Positions 48,067-57,007 of a stretch of 64,000 nucleotides of DNA are shown one piece after another. The notes under the pieces were generated by a model, which was not told the DNA's origin, ran no database searches, and saw nothing but the letters and a program-made list of their open reading frames with translations. Numbering within the stretch: position 1 is the first letter of the stretch; each line of letters starts with the position of its first letter. This DNA comes from Stutzerimonas stutzeri (lineage in GTDB: Bacteria; Pseudomonadota; Gammaproteobacteria; Pseudomonadales; Pseudomonadaceae), in the NCBI RefSeq assembly GCF_024448985.1, contig NZ_JAMOII010000015.1:28651-92650 (forward strand). Reading direction: 5' to 3'. A program made the translations under genes and the position numbers.

Positions 48067-48370
48067 CACCTCGGTCGATGCCGGGTTACAGGCCGAACGC
48101 ACGGAGCTGGCCTGGCGCCGTACGCAGCTCTCACTGCTGGTGGTCGCCTGCCTGGCCCTGCGCGGACAGAACGCCGCGGTAGTGCTCATCGGCCTGATCG
48201 CCGCCGGCCTTATCTGGCTACGTCAGCAACGGAGCTACCAACACAGCTTGGCGATGCTGCGCGAAGAACGCGGACAGGCGCGGGTGCTAACGGTGCTGGG
48301 CACCGGCCTGATGCTCGTGGCGATGGCTGCTCTTGCGATGCTCCACGCGCTGACGATCTGCCAAATGTGA
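48059..48370 (+). CDS. DUF202 (YidG-like) membrane protein
   Basis: 103 residues from the ATG at 48059, which overlaps the end of the first DUF202 gene. Contains AERTELAWRRTQLSLLVVA, the short form of the family motif, and three hydrophobic helices. A YidH/YidG-like gene pair. Confidence 0.85.
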   Translation: MADTSVDAGLQAERTELAWRRTQLSLLVVACLALRGQNAAVVLIGLIAAGLIWLRQQRSYQHSLAMLREERGQARVLTVLGTGLMLVAMAALAMLHALTICQM

Positions 48371-48443
48371 TGAGGCCGCTCGCCTATCGCCGCCCCGCTT
48401 CGCCAAGTCGGCGGATGGCCCATTCAAACTGGAGATAGCAACG

Positions 48444-49433
48444 ATGATCAGATCTTCGCAACGAAGCTATGCGTCCCAGCATGCCTTCCAGCGGATCAGA
48501 GGTAGACAAATCCACAAAAAAAGCCGCTGGGGCTTGGGGGTAGCCAGCATTGCTCTGCTGGCTGGTGTCTTGGCGGGCCACCGCGTGGTTGAACAGGCGC
48601 GGGAGACTGCGCAGGCCTACCTGTTCGCCTACCCGCTGGTACTGATGGAGCTGACGAAACAGCACCAGACGCTACTCGACACCGCCGCTATCAACGTCTT
48701 TCGGTACAACCAGCGCTTCCCGGATGCCGGCTTCAGCAGCGTGGTTTCACCGAACGTCGATATCCTGCACAGCATCGTTCATTTCGACCTGCGCCAGGAA
48801 CCGGTGGTCATGAGCATTCCGGACACCACCGGGTATGACTACGCGTTGCCAATCATGGATGCCTGGGCGAACGTTGTTAGCAGCCCCGGTACCCGAACCA
48901 TAGGCACCGGCGCACGGACTTTCTTGGTCGTCGGCCCCACTTGGCGGAGGGAAATACCGACAGGCATGGAGCCGATCCGCGTCCCCACGCAACTGGCCTG
49001 GATGATCGGACGCATCAAAAGCCGCAGCCCGGCCGACGACGCCGAAACCCATGCCTTACAGGACCGCTTCCGCCTCATGCCGCTCAGTGCCTGGCAGGGC
49101 CGCTCAGTTGCGCCTGCCCCCGCAGCCATGGTCGGACTGCCAGCCTTGGACCCAGGCAAAAGACCGGACCGGCAACTGGCCGGCTGGAGCCGTGAAGCTT
49201 TCTTTATCGCCTTCTGCGAGCTGCAACGCGACAACCCGCCCCGCGCCGACGACGCGTCCATGCTCGAGCGCATCCGCGCCGCCGGGCTGCTCAACAACGG
49301 TTGCAACCTGGAGCAGTCCACACTGCAGCACCTCGGCAGCGAGCTCGGCTACCTGTTCCTGCGCCTGTACTGGCCGCTACCCGCGGTGCTGGAACAGCGC
49401 TGGCTGCCATCGGCCATCCGTACGCTGCCGTGA
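48444..49433 (+). CDS. DUF1254-domain exported protein
   Basis: 329 residues. A basic N-terminus then one hydrophobic segment (about 30-45, LGVASIALLAGVLAG) looks like a signal anchor. DUF1254 features follow: AYLFAYPLVLMELTKQ, the N-terminal block with RYNQRFPDAGFSSVVSPNVD, and YDYALPIMDAWANVVSSPG. Many relatives carry a C-terminal DUF1214 domain; this one replaces it with a short helical tail. Function unknown; periplasmic by topology. A bidirectional terminator follows. Confidence 0.8.
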   Translation: MIRSSQRSYASQHAFQRIRGRQIHKKSRWGLGVASIALLAGVLAGHRVVEQARETAQAYLFAYPLVLMELTKQHQTLLDTAAINVFRYNQRFPDAGFSSVVSPNVDILHSIVHFDLRQEPVVMSIPDTTGYDYALPIMDAWANVVSSPGTRTIGTGARTFLVVGPTWRREIPTGMEPIRVPTQLAWMIGRIKSRSPADDAETHALQDRFRLMPLSAWQGRSVAPAPAAMVGLPALDPGKRPDRQLAGWSREAFFIAFCELQRDNPPRADDASMLERIRAAGLLNNGCNLEQSTLQHLGSELGYLFLRLYWPLPAVLEQRWLPSAIRTLP

Positions 49434-49555
49434 GCCATCGCTGCCGCCGGTTTCGCCCCCGCAGGTTGCGCCATACGCACCGGCCCTGTCCGCTTTCCAT
49501 GGCGTTTGAACCGCTGCACACGCCGCCCCGGACTCCTCTATATTTGCTACCAATG

Positions 49556-49595
49556 AAAAAGCCCCGCCCGGCTAAGGCCGGACGGGGCTGTTTTT
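49556..49595. terminator. Bidirectional intrinsic terminator
   Basis: AAAAA-GCCCCGCCCGGC ... GCCGGACGGGGC-TG-TTTTT: a 12-base stem with one mismatch, flanked by A and T runs on both sides, between the convergent DUF1254 and sdsA-like genes. Confidence 0.85.
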
Positions 49596-49604
49596 GATGA
49601 GCGG

Positions 49605-51572
49605 TTAAGGAGTAACCAGATTGAACTGCGGGTTCGCCTCGTCCAAGCCGCCGAGCAGCTTGAGCAGCTTGATACGCCCACCTTCGATGTCGATACCACC
49701 ACCGATAGTGGCCTCCTTGAGGAACCCGGTTTCTTTGAGCGCGATACGGTCAAGCAGGGCCTTGGTCATTCTCACACTTATATCCGGCCGAGCGTGGCGC
49801 GATTTCTGGCGGTGGGTCAGCACGCCGTTGCGCAGTGTCAGGGCGTAGTCTTCGTCGAAATCGGTGAAGCGCCAGTTGATCAGCAGATCCTCGTCGGCGG
49901 CCTTCATCGCGTCGATGCGCACTGCCAGATAGTCGAAGAACATGCTCGGGGTCAGCGCCCGCACCATGTCCGGCGCGCCATTGCGCGCGCGGGTTTCGGT
50001 CACCCCTTCGCGCAGCTCGTGGGCGCCGCTCAGGTAGACGTTGCGCCAGGTGGCGTTCTCGCTCTGGTAGCCGAGCTGCTCCAGGGTATCGGCCTGCAGC
50101 TCGCGCGCCGCCGCGTTCTCCGGATCGGCGAACACCAAGTGATTGAGCAACTGCGCCGCCCAGCGGTAGTCGCCGTCGGCGAAGGCCTGCCGGGCGGTCT
50201 TCAGCACCGCGTCGGCACCGCCCATGGCGGCCACATAGCGGCGTCCCGCATCCACAGGGGGCAGCGGGTCGAGGTTGGCAGGGTTCCCGTCGTAAAACCC
50301 CATGTAGCGCTGGTACACGGCACGCACGTTGTGGCTGAGCGACCCATAGTAGTCACGGCTGTACCACTTATTGGCCAGGCGCGGCGGCAATGACTCCAGC
50401 TTGGCAGCGATCTCGGTCGGGCCGAGCCCCTGGTTGATCAGGCGCAACGTCTGGCTGTCGAGAAAGGCGTACATGTCTCGCTGGTCGGCCAGGTAGTTAC
50501 GAATTTCGCCGCGGCCCCAGGTCGGCCAGTGGTGCTGGGCGAACAGCACCTCTGCCTTGTCGCCGTACCGCACCAGCGCTTCGTCCAGATAGTGGGCCCA
50601 GACCTTGGCGTCACGTACCAGGGCGCCGCGCAGCGTCAGCACGTTGTGCTGGGTGTGGGTGGCGTTCTCCGCCATGCACAGAGTCTTGAACTGCGGGAAG
50701 TACATATTCATTTCCGCGGGGGCTTCGGTGCCGGGGGTAAGCTGGAACTCGATATCCACGCCATCGATATTGTGCGCTTCCAGCGGCTCGACGATATGAT
50801 CGGTCGGCGCGATCAAGGTCACGGTGGCATTGGTCGGCGTGCCCTTGCCGAGGCCGGAGTCGACCTGCCCACGCTCGCCCCGCGGCAGCAGCGAGCCGTA
50901 CATGTACTGCGCACGGCGCATCATTGCCGGGCCGGCCAGAACGTTCTCGCTAACCGCATGTTCATAGAAGCCTTCGGGGGCTATCACCATCACCTTTCCG
51001 GCTTTCACGTCGGCCTCGTCGATCACCCCGCGCACGCCGCCGAAGTGATCGACGTGAGAATGGCTGTAGATCACCGCCACTACCGGCCTGCGCGGGCGAT
51101 GTTTGTAGTACAGCTCGAGACCGGCGCGGGCTGTTTCGGTGCTGATCAACGGGTCAATGATGATCACACCGCTGTCGCCCTCGATGATGGTCATGTTCGA
51201 CAAGTCCATGCCGCGAATCTGATAGACGCGTTCGCGCACCTCGAATAAGCCGGCAATGTTGTTGAGCTGGGCGATGCGCCAGAGACTGGGATTGACGCTC
51301 GCCGGCGCATCGTTGCCATCGAGGAAGTTGTACGCCATGCGGTTCCATACCGGCTTTCCGTCCGCGTTCTCGATCACCCCTTCGAAGGGCTCGATCAGCC
51401 CCCGCCGGGCGCTATCGAAATCGGCTCGGTCCTCGAACGACAGACGCTGCAGCCAGGCCTGGTTGCGCTCGTGGGTGGCTTCGGTAGCGGGCTTGGCAGG
51501 TAAGGGCTGCTCGGCATGAACACCGAACGCGATAAGCGCCAGGGTGAAGGCGCTAAGGCGAAAACTAGGCAT
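49605..51572 (-). CDS. sdsA: Alkyl sulfatase, SdsA1 type (metallo-beta-lactamase fold)
   Basis: 655 residues. Signal peptide of about 20 residues (LSAFTLALIAFGVHA). Binuclear zinc beta-lactamase domain (about 100-330): YSHSHVDHFGGVRGV is the H-x-H-x-D-H metal motif, with the later metal ligands in MCMAENATHTQHNVLTLRGA. A helical dimerisation domain and C-terminal SCP2-like domain complete the SdsA1 layout (SdsA1 of P. aeruginosa is 658 residues). It hydrolyses sulfate esters such as dodecyl sulfate to alcohol and sulfate in the periplasm. With DUF1329/DUF1302 genes next to it, a hydrophobic sulfated substrate is likely. Confidence 0.93.
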   Translation of the reverse strand: MPSFRLSAFTLALIAFGVHAEQPLPAKPATEATHERNQAWLQRLSFEDRADFDSARRGLIEPFEGVIENADGKPVWNRMAYNFLDGNDAPASVNPSLWRIAQLNNIAGLFEVRERVYQIRGMDLSNMTIIEGDSGVIIIDPLISTETARAGLELYYKHRPRRPVVAVIYSHSHVDHFGGVRGVIDEADVKAGKVMVIAPEGFYEHAVSENVLAGPAMMRRAQYMYGSLLPRGERGQVDSGLGKGTPTNATVTLIAPTDHIVEPLEAHNIDGVDIEFQLTPGTEAPAEMNMYFPQFKTLCMAENATHTQHNVLTLRGALVRDAKVWAHYLDEALVRYGDKAEVLFAQHHWPTWGRGEIRNYLADQRDMYAFLDSQTLRLINQGLGPTEIAAKLESLPPRLANKWYSRDYYGSLSHNVRAVYQRYMGFYDGNPANLDPLPPVDAGRRYVAAMGGADAVLKTARQAFADGDYRWAAQLLNHLVFADPENAAARELQADTLEQLGYQSENATWRNVYLSGAHELREGVTETRARNGAPDMVRALTPSMFFDYLAVRIDAMKAADEDLLINWRFTDFDEDYALTLRNGVLTHRQKSRHARPDISVRMTKALLDRIALKETGFLKEATIGGGIDIEGGRIKLLKLLGGLDEANPQFNLVTP

Positions 51573-51694
51573 GAGGTTAGGCTCTTTCCAATCTTGTTAT
51601 AGATAAAAATATGCAGCATATGCGCCCAGCTGTGGCGAGAGACCCGCGCCGGCAACCTCCCCGGCGATCGTCCGACCGGCTGGGCGCTGAGTTT

Positions 51695-53038
51695 TTATCT
51701 ACCCAGGCGCTTCAACCGCGCGGGAGTAAACTCGGACTTCGACAGCGTTTCGCCAAATTGCGCCTTGCTGGTGACCTCATTGGCTAGATAGTTGACCGCA
51801 TAGCGTCCAGAGATCAGGTCGTAGGTCGCTTCAACCGCCGTCATCGGCAATTGGATATCGTGCAGCATGACGATATGGGATTCGTAGCTGCGCCACAGCT
51901 CTCCGCGACTGTCATAGATATCCGAAGCGACGATCTGCCAAGTGTCCTCGTCGAGATAGAAACGACGTTTGGAGTACACATGCCGAACGCCTTCCTTGAG
52001 TGTTGCCTCGACGACCCACACACGATGCTTCTCGTAACGCGCGTGCTCAGGGTTGAGGTGCCTCGGCGTCAGCAGCTCGCTGTACTTGGTCTGCTTGCTG
52101 GCCATGCGATAGGCGTTGTAGGGAATCAGCATTTCCCGCTTGCCCTGCAGTTGCCATTCGTAGCGATCGGGGGCGCCGTTGTAGCCATCGACGCTATCGG
52201 CGATTACTTGACCGAAGCTGTACCGCGCGCTGCTGTCGTACGCCACGGTCGGTGCCCTGCGCACACGTCGCTGGCCCGGGTTGTAGCGCCATGCCGAGCG
52301 TGTGTCCTCCGCCAGGTTTAGCGGTTCATGCACAAGCGTCACTTCGCCGGCATAGCGTGACGGAGCGGTAGTAAGCACACGATTGAGCAGCAATACGTTC
52401 TCGTTCGGGTCGAGGTCGCTGATGCGCTCGCGAAAGCCAGTCAGGCCGTCCGAACTGACCAGGGTGTAGTCGCCTTTTTCCTGCACGGTCGCCGATGCGA
52501 ACTGCCGTCGGATCGAGCCGCCGCGATAGCGCGTCAGGTGGTTCCACATGACTTCCAGGCCTTCGGTGGGCTGGGGAAACGGGACACCGAAGTTGTAACC
52601 GTCCAGGCCGTTGCCATTATCGCTCAGGGTCACTTTATCGAGATTCGCCCTGCTCTCATCGAGGTACGCCTGGGGCAACGAGGCGCTACGGTGCGTCGGG
52701 TATACCGGTATGCGGTAGTCCTGATAGCGCTCGAGCATCGCTTGCTGGCCGACGCTCAACTGGTCTTTGTACTTGCTGACGTTGGCTTGGGTGATTACGT
52801 ATAGCGGCTGCTCGGCGGCGAACGGATCGCTGTAATCGCCGTTGGCACTGATCGCCGCCACGCCGGGCTTCATACCGCCATCCCAGGCAGGAATGCTGCC
52901 ATCGGCATTGCCGGCGCGCTCGGCTCCCACGGGTGTCAACACGCTGTCCAGGCGTGCCGGGTCGTTTTCCTTGGCATGGGCAAGGGTGCAGGCAGCCAGA
53001 AGGCCAAGGGCAAGAGGAAGCATCTTTATGGCAGTCAT
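51695..53038 (-). CDS. DUF1329 protein (outer-membrane LolA-fold lipoprotein-like)
   Basis: 447 residues. Signal peptide of about 22 (LPLALGLLAACTLAHA). DUF1329 features: LTPVGAERAGNADGSIPAWDGG, YRIPVYPTHRSASLP, WNHLTRYRGG and the C-terminal YESHIVMLHDIQLPMTAVEA. DUF1329 and DUF1302 genes are nearly always paired and linked to uptake or breakdown of hydrophobic substrates such as steroids and esters. It lies 2 bp after the DUF1302 gene, and both are likely in one transcript with the serine hydrolase upstream. Confidence 0.9.
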   Translation of the reverse strand: MTAIKMLPLALGLLAACTLAHAKENDPARLDSVLTPVGAERAGNADGSIPAWDGGMKPGVAAISANGDYSDPFAAEQPLYVITQANVSKYKDQLSVGQQAMLERYQDYRIPVYPTHRSASLPQAYLDESRANLDKVTLSDNGNGLDGYNFGVPFPQPTEGLEVMWNHLTRYRGGSIRRQFASATVQEKGDYTLVSSDGLTGFRERISDLDPNENVLLLNRVLTTAPSRYAGEVTLVHEPLNLAEDTRSAWRYNPGQRRVRRAPTVAYDSSARYSFGQVIADSVDGYNGAPDRYEWQLQGKREMLIPYNAYRMASKQTKYSELLTPRHLNPEHARYEKHRVWVVEATLKEGVRHVYSKRRFYLDEDTWQIVASDIYDSRGELWRSYESHIVMLHDIQLPMTAVEATYDLISGRYAVNYLANEVTSKAQFGETLSKSEFTPARLKRLGR

Positions 53039-53040
53039 GG

Positions 53041-54912
53041 TCAGAAGCTCGCTTTGACAGTGACCGAGGCATAGTCGCGGTCATCGATGAGGGAAAACTC
53101 GTTCGAGCCGAAAAAGCTGTTGTAGGCCAATTCGAGCGAGTACTCGTTGCGGTAGTCGAAGGTCAGGGCGAGACCCAGGGCCTGCTGTCCTTCCTGGAAG
53201 TTGGGGCCATAACCCTCTACGTCGTGGCGCCAGCTGACCGAAGGGGTTACGACCGTAGCCGGAAACAAGTTTTCGTAGTTCAGGCCAGCGCGCAGGCGAT
53301 AGCCCCAGGAAAGCGCGGTCATGACACCCTTGGTGTTGCAGTTGGTAGCGGCGGCGAGCTCGGCGTCCGTCAGACCTGCGGGGTTTTGTGCAGAGGGCGT
53401 CGAACAGGCCCCCCCGTCCGACGTCGGCGTGCGGCCGAACGAGCCTGCGCGGCCAAGGCGTTGGTCCTGTGGATCAAGCCCCGCGATCCAGTTGCCACCT
53501 ACTTCCGCCGCCCATACCAGGCGTTGGGCGCCGAGCACGTTGGACAGGCTATCGGCAGCCCCCAGGCTGACCTGCCAGACTTCTTTGCGGGTATATCCGT
53601 CGACCCGACTGCCACGGGCGTTGGCCAGTTCAGCCGGGCTCATCGGCATGATCCAGCTGTTGGTCTGGCCCGCGAGCAGGTTGATCATATCGGCTGAGTT
53701 GTAGCCCAGGGGCATGTTGGGGCGGTAGCTCAGCTCGCCGAACACCGCCGTGCTGCCCACCACGCCACTGATGCTGGCGCCGAACAGCCGGATGTTCTCC
53801 GGGTAGATGGTCGAGTAATCACCCGTGTTGAGATTGGCTCCCGGATTTCCGCCAGCGTTGGGAGCCTGACGGGCAATCACACCGGACAGCAGCGGCGTGC
53901 GGCTGTGGTAATTGAGATAGTAGAGGCCAAGGTCGGCATGGTTGAGCGACTCGATCAGGTAATGCATGGCCAAGCCGTACTGGCCCGTGTCGCTGGCCCA
54001 TTCGGTCGCCGTGCGACGAAGGTAGCGCTCCGCCGCCGGTTGCATGCCCGGCGGCGCGTCGATGACATTCTCGATGCTGGAAACATCGGTGGTAGAGATG
54101 CCGCCAGCGATCAGCTTGTTGTATTGACAGCCTTCCTGAAGCGCGTCGTTGTTACTGAAAAACGTACCGCAGCCTTCCAGCACCGAGGGACGGAAATTGT
54201 ATTGCCAGAAGCCCTCGACGCTGAGGTTGTCGGCCAGATCGTAGTTGAAGGAAATCATTTCTACTGGCAGCAGGCCTTCCTTCAATTCGGTGCCGGGCCG
54301 ATTGAATGCCGAGACATCCAGCGGGTTGATCGCGTTGACGCCGTTTTGCAGAAACAGCGCCTCGCCCCAACTGAGTACCTGCTTACCTACCTTGAGGCTG
54401 AGGGGACGCTCGGCCAGTTCGAAATCCTTCCATACGTAGGCATCGAGCACCTGGAATCCCTTGAACTTGGCTAGATCCTGCCACCCAGAGTCGTCGAAGC
54501 GGCGGAAATCGCCGTTGCCGGTTTCCATGGCATGGTCGTACCAGTACTTGAACCGGATGAAGGCGCCCTGGGAACCGTCGTTCAGGTCGAATTCGGTCAG
54601 CCCCTTGAACAGGGTCGAGATGGTGTCGCCCTTATCGAAGTTGAGCTTGCCGTCGTCACCGTTGTAGTTGGTGCCTACGCCGACCTTGCCGATACTGGCG
54701 GCGTCCGCCTTGTTCAGCAGCCCCCTGTCGGCGTCCTGCAGGGACCAGCTGGTACCGAGCGACAAGGTGGTGTTGGTGGTCAGGCTCCAGTCGTTCTCGA
54801 AATCCCAGGTGGCCGCCAGCGAACATTGGCTGGCCAGCGCGACACCGAGCGCAAGCGCGGTGCGGGTGAAGCGTTGTCGATGTGTCGGATGCCAAGCAAT
54901 CAAGGTTTTCAT
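53041..54912 (-). CDS. DUF1302 outer-membrane protein
   Basis: 623 residues. Signal peptide to about residue 33 (TALALGVALASQCSLAA). DUF1302 opening TWDFENDWSLTTNTTLSLGTSW, and central FKGFQVLDAYVWKDFELA; many amphipathic strands and a C-terminal Phe (VTVKASF), so probably a beta-barrel. Likely an outer-membrane channel or receptor for a hydrophobic substrate, working with DUF1329. A-rich AAAAACAA lies just upstream, possibly an Hfq/Crc site. Confidence 0.9.
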   Translation of the reverse strand: MKTLIAWHPTHRQRFTRTALALGVALASQCSLAATWDFENDWSLTTNTTLSLGTSWSLQDADRGLLNKADAASIGKVGVGTNYNGDDGKLNFDKGDTISTLFKGLTEFDLNDGSQGAFIRFKYWYDHAMETGNGDFRRFDDSGWQDLAKFKGFQVLDAYVWKDFELAERPLSLKVGKQVLSWGEALFLQNGVNAINPLDVSAFNRPGTELKEGLLPVEMISFNYDLADNLSVEGFWQYNFRPSVLEGCGTFFSNNDALQEGCQYNKLIAGGISTTDVSSIENVIDAPPGMQPAAERYLRRTATEWASDTGQYGLAMHYLIESLNHADLGLYYLNYHSRTPLLSGVIARQAPNAGGNPGANLNTGDYSTIYPENIRLFGASISGVVGSTAVFGELSYRPNMPLGYNSADMINLLAGQTNSWIMPMSPAELANARGSRVDGYTRKEVWQVSLGAADSLSNVLGAQRLVWAAEVGGNWIAGLDPQDQRLGRAGSFGRTPTSDGGACSTPSAQNPAGLTDAELAAATNCNTKGVMTALSWGYRLRAGLNYENLFPATVVTPSVSWRHDVEGYGPNFQEGQQALGLALTFDYRNEYSLELAYNSFFGSNEFSLIDDRDYASVTVKASF

Positions 54913-54924
54913 GTAACCCTCTCG

Positions 54925-54932
54925 TTGTTTTT
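54925..54932 (-). promoter_or_regulatory. A-rich Hfq/Crc-type motif before the DUF1302 gene
   Basis: AAAAACAA on the minus strand, followed by CGAGAGGG (ribosome site), ending 12 bp before the start. Third such motif at a gene start of this catabolic cluster. Confidence 0.4.
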
Positions 54933-55020
54933 GTCGGGTCCGGGTTGCGGTGTTTTGCGGGCAATAGCTCGCCGATGCGCAGTCGCTTGCGCAGTTTTTT
55001 CCGGGGGGGCAACGCTTTGT

Positions 55021-56355
55021 TTACTGCGGCATGGCGTCCAGCATCGCGCTAACCATGTTGTTGAAGGTGACCGGAGCGTCGATCACCCTGGACGCCACCT
55101 TGGCCGGGCCGTCCGCACTGGTCGCTCGTCGGGCCTGGTCGGGAGTCGCTGACAGCTTGACGATCACGATCTCGCGTTTCGGGTTGATGTAGATCTTCTG
55201 GCCGAAACGTCCGCTGGCCTCCAGCGACCCGTCGCCGTCGTTCTTCTGCAGCCAATAATTGCGGTAGGCGTAGCCGGGACGTCCGGGTCCGAGATTGCCT
55301 TTGGCAAAGAGTTCCGCGTCACCGGTATCCAGAAGACTGCGAACGGCCTGGTTGAAGCTATCACCCGCAACGTCACGTCCAAGTTCTCGACGCACCAGCT
55401 CGGCGAAGCGCGCCGTATCGCGCAGGTTACTGCTAATGCCGCCACTGGCCATTTCGGTGCCCAACTCATCGACTTGGACATACGCGTCCTCTTGGGCGAA
55501 GCGTGACCAGATCCGCTCTGACACCAGCTCGGCCCAGTTCTGTCCGGATATGCGCCGCAACGCCCATGCCAGTGCCTCCGGCGAGCCGTTCTGATAGAAG
55601 AACAAAGGCTGCGAAACAGTGCCTTGGGCCATCTCCGACACCTGCAGGAATGAGTAGATGTCACCCGGCATATCGGGCCTGCGCGGAATCAACCCGGTAG
55701 CCGCGAACAGCCCCAGGTCCGGGGGAACATCTGGATAGGTCACTGCCACCTGCATATCGAGGTTCTGGCGTACCGTACTTTCACCGAAAGGCGTACCGCT
55801 CAGTTCCGGCACGTACCGGGCAAGCCTGGCGTGCGGGTCGAGTTTGCCTTCGGCGATGAATTGCGCGGCGAGTAAACCAGTGACCGACTTGGTCATGGAC
55901 GCCCAGATATGGGGCTGACGGTCATTAAAACCATCCATGTACTGCTCAAAAACAATCGTGCCCCGATGTAGCACGATCAGGCCGTCGGTCACTGTTTTCT
56001 GTAGATACGTTTCAAGATCAAGCGTCTCGTCGCCTGCCGTGAACATGAGCGCGCCCAGGTCCAAGCGAGTACCGACGGGCAGCGATAGCGGACGTTCTGC
56101 GCGGAGAATGCTGCGAGTAGGTGACACCTCGCGGGCGTGACGCATCGACCAACGCAAATAGGGCTGAATGAACGCATTGGCTTTGTTCACGCGCATCTCC
56201 ACAGCAGGCGGAAAACCCTGCATGACGTCAGTGCTGGCAATACCTGCCGCCAGCACAGGTTGCACGGCACAGACTGCGAAAAGCATGGCGCCAAGCAGCG
56301 GTCCGCAACGGCTGAAAGCACAGGTGTTCGGTATAGGGGCATCGCTTGGTTTCAT
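55021..56355 (-). CDS. Serine hydrolase, class C beta-lactamase / esterase family
   Basis: 444 residues. Signal peptide to about 37 (GAMLFAVCAVQPVLAAG). The catalytic S-x-x-K is in WASMTKSVTGLLAAQF (about 170); a Tyr-x-Asn-like motif follows near FFYQNGSPEALAWAL. It resembles EstB-type esterases and 6-aminohexanoate-dimer hydrolases of the beta-lactamase fold more than true AmpC. Secreted; likely splits an ester or amide in the same pathway as the alkyl sulfatase. First gene of the leftward operon; its start is next to repeat copy B. Confidence 0.87.
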   Translation of the reverse strand: MKPSDAPIPNTCAFSRCGPLLGAMLFAVCAVQPVLAAGIASTDVMQGFPPAVEMRVNKANAFIQPYLRWSMRHAREVSPTRSILRAERPLSLPVGTRLDLGALMFTAGDETLDLETYLQKTVTDGLIVLHRGTIVFEQYMDGFNDRQPHIWASMTKSVTGLLAAQFIAEGKLDPHARLARYVPELSGTPFGESTVRQNLDMQVAVTYPDVPPDLGLFAATGLIPRRPDMPGDIYSFLQVSEMAQGTVSQPLFFYQNGSPEALAWALRRISGQNWAELVSERIWSRFAQEDAYVQVDELGTEMASGGISSNLRDTARFAELVRRELGRDVAGDSFNQAVRSLLDTGDAELFAKGNLGPGRPGYAYRNYWLQKNDGDGSLEASGRFGQKIYINPKREIVIVKLSATPDQARRATSADGPAKVASRVIDAPVTFNNMVSAMLDAMPQ

Positions 56356-56382
56356 TATTTTTATCCCAGTGGCGGTGTGAAC

Positions 56383-56470
56383 CGAGAGGAACTGCCAGCG
56401 ATGCTATCCAAGAGTTTTCGCGCAGCACTAATAGAACTGTGCGATGCGGGGCATGCCGTTTTGTAATAGG
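56383..56470 (+). repeat. Inverted repeat copy B (5' end of an unknown gene, truncated)
   Basis: Opposite-orientation partner of 42290-42376. Starts a frame [21 protein letters not shown] that meets a stop at once. Both copies read outward from the 14-kb catabolic cluster and both abut the first gene at that end. Confidence 0.7.
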
Positions 56471-56506
56471 CCACCGAGTGGCTCTGGGCACCGAGGGCGC
56501 CCTTTC

Positions 56507-56926
56507 CGCTGCTGATCGGCCTCACCCGCGCCGTAGCCGGCGGCGACGATGGCCAGTCTCATCACCTGCTCCTGGAACAGCGGCACACCCAGGGTGCGCT
56601 CGAAGACTTCCTTCAGCTCTTCGGACGGATAAACCACCGGTTCCTCGCCGTTGCGCCGACGCAGGTCGGGATGAACCATGTCGCCGACAATGGGCCCTGG
56701 GCGAACGATCGCCACCTCGAACACCAGGTCGTAGAAAGTCTGGGTTTGAGGCGCGGCAACATGGCCATCTGCGCCCGCGACTCGATCTGGAATACCCCGA
56801 GGGTGTCGGCCTGGCTGATCATGCGGTAGGTGGCCGCATCCTCAGCCGGAATGGTCGCCAACGTGAGATCCCCTCGGCCGTGCCGGCGCAGCAGATCCAG
56901 CGTGCGGCGAATGGCCGTCAGCATGC
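56507..56926 (-). pseudogene. dnaE2: dnaE2 (imuC) error-prone polymerase fragment with frameshift
   Basis: About 140 codons of a ~1030-residue protein. First part: [12 protein letters not shown] ... [20 protein letters not shown]; second part in another frame: [57 protein letters not shown] one-base loss near 56740 ([11 protein letters not shown]) separates the two. Both ends are lost, the left one directly at repeat copy B. It is a dead remnant of the SOS-mutagenesis polymerase. Confidence 0.88.
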
Positions 56927-57007
56927 CGATCGATCTGTTCGACCGCGCGAGTCAGAGCGGTTGGTCTTACTAGCGAACCCTGCGCACGCTTTCATCACGC
57001 TCTGCGA

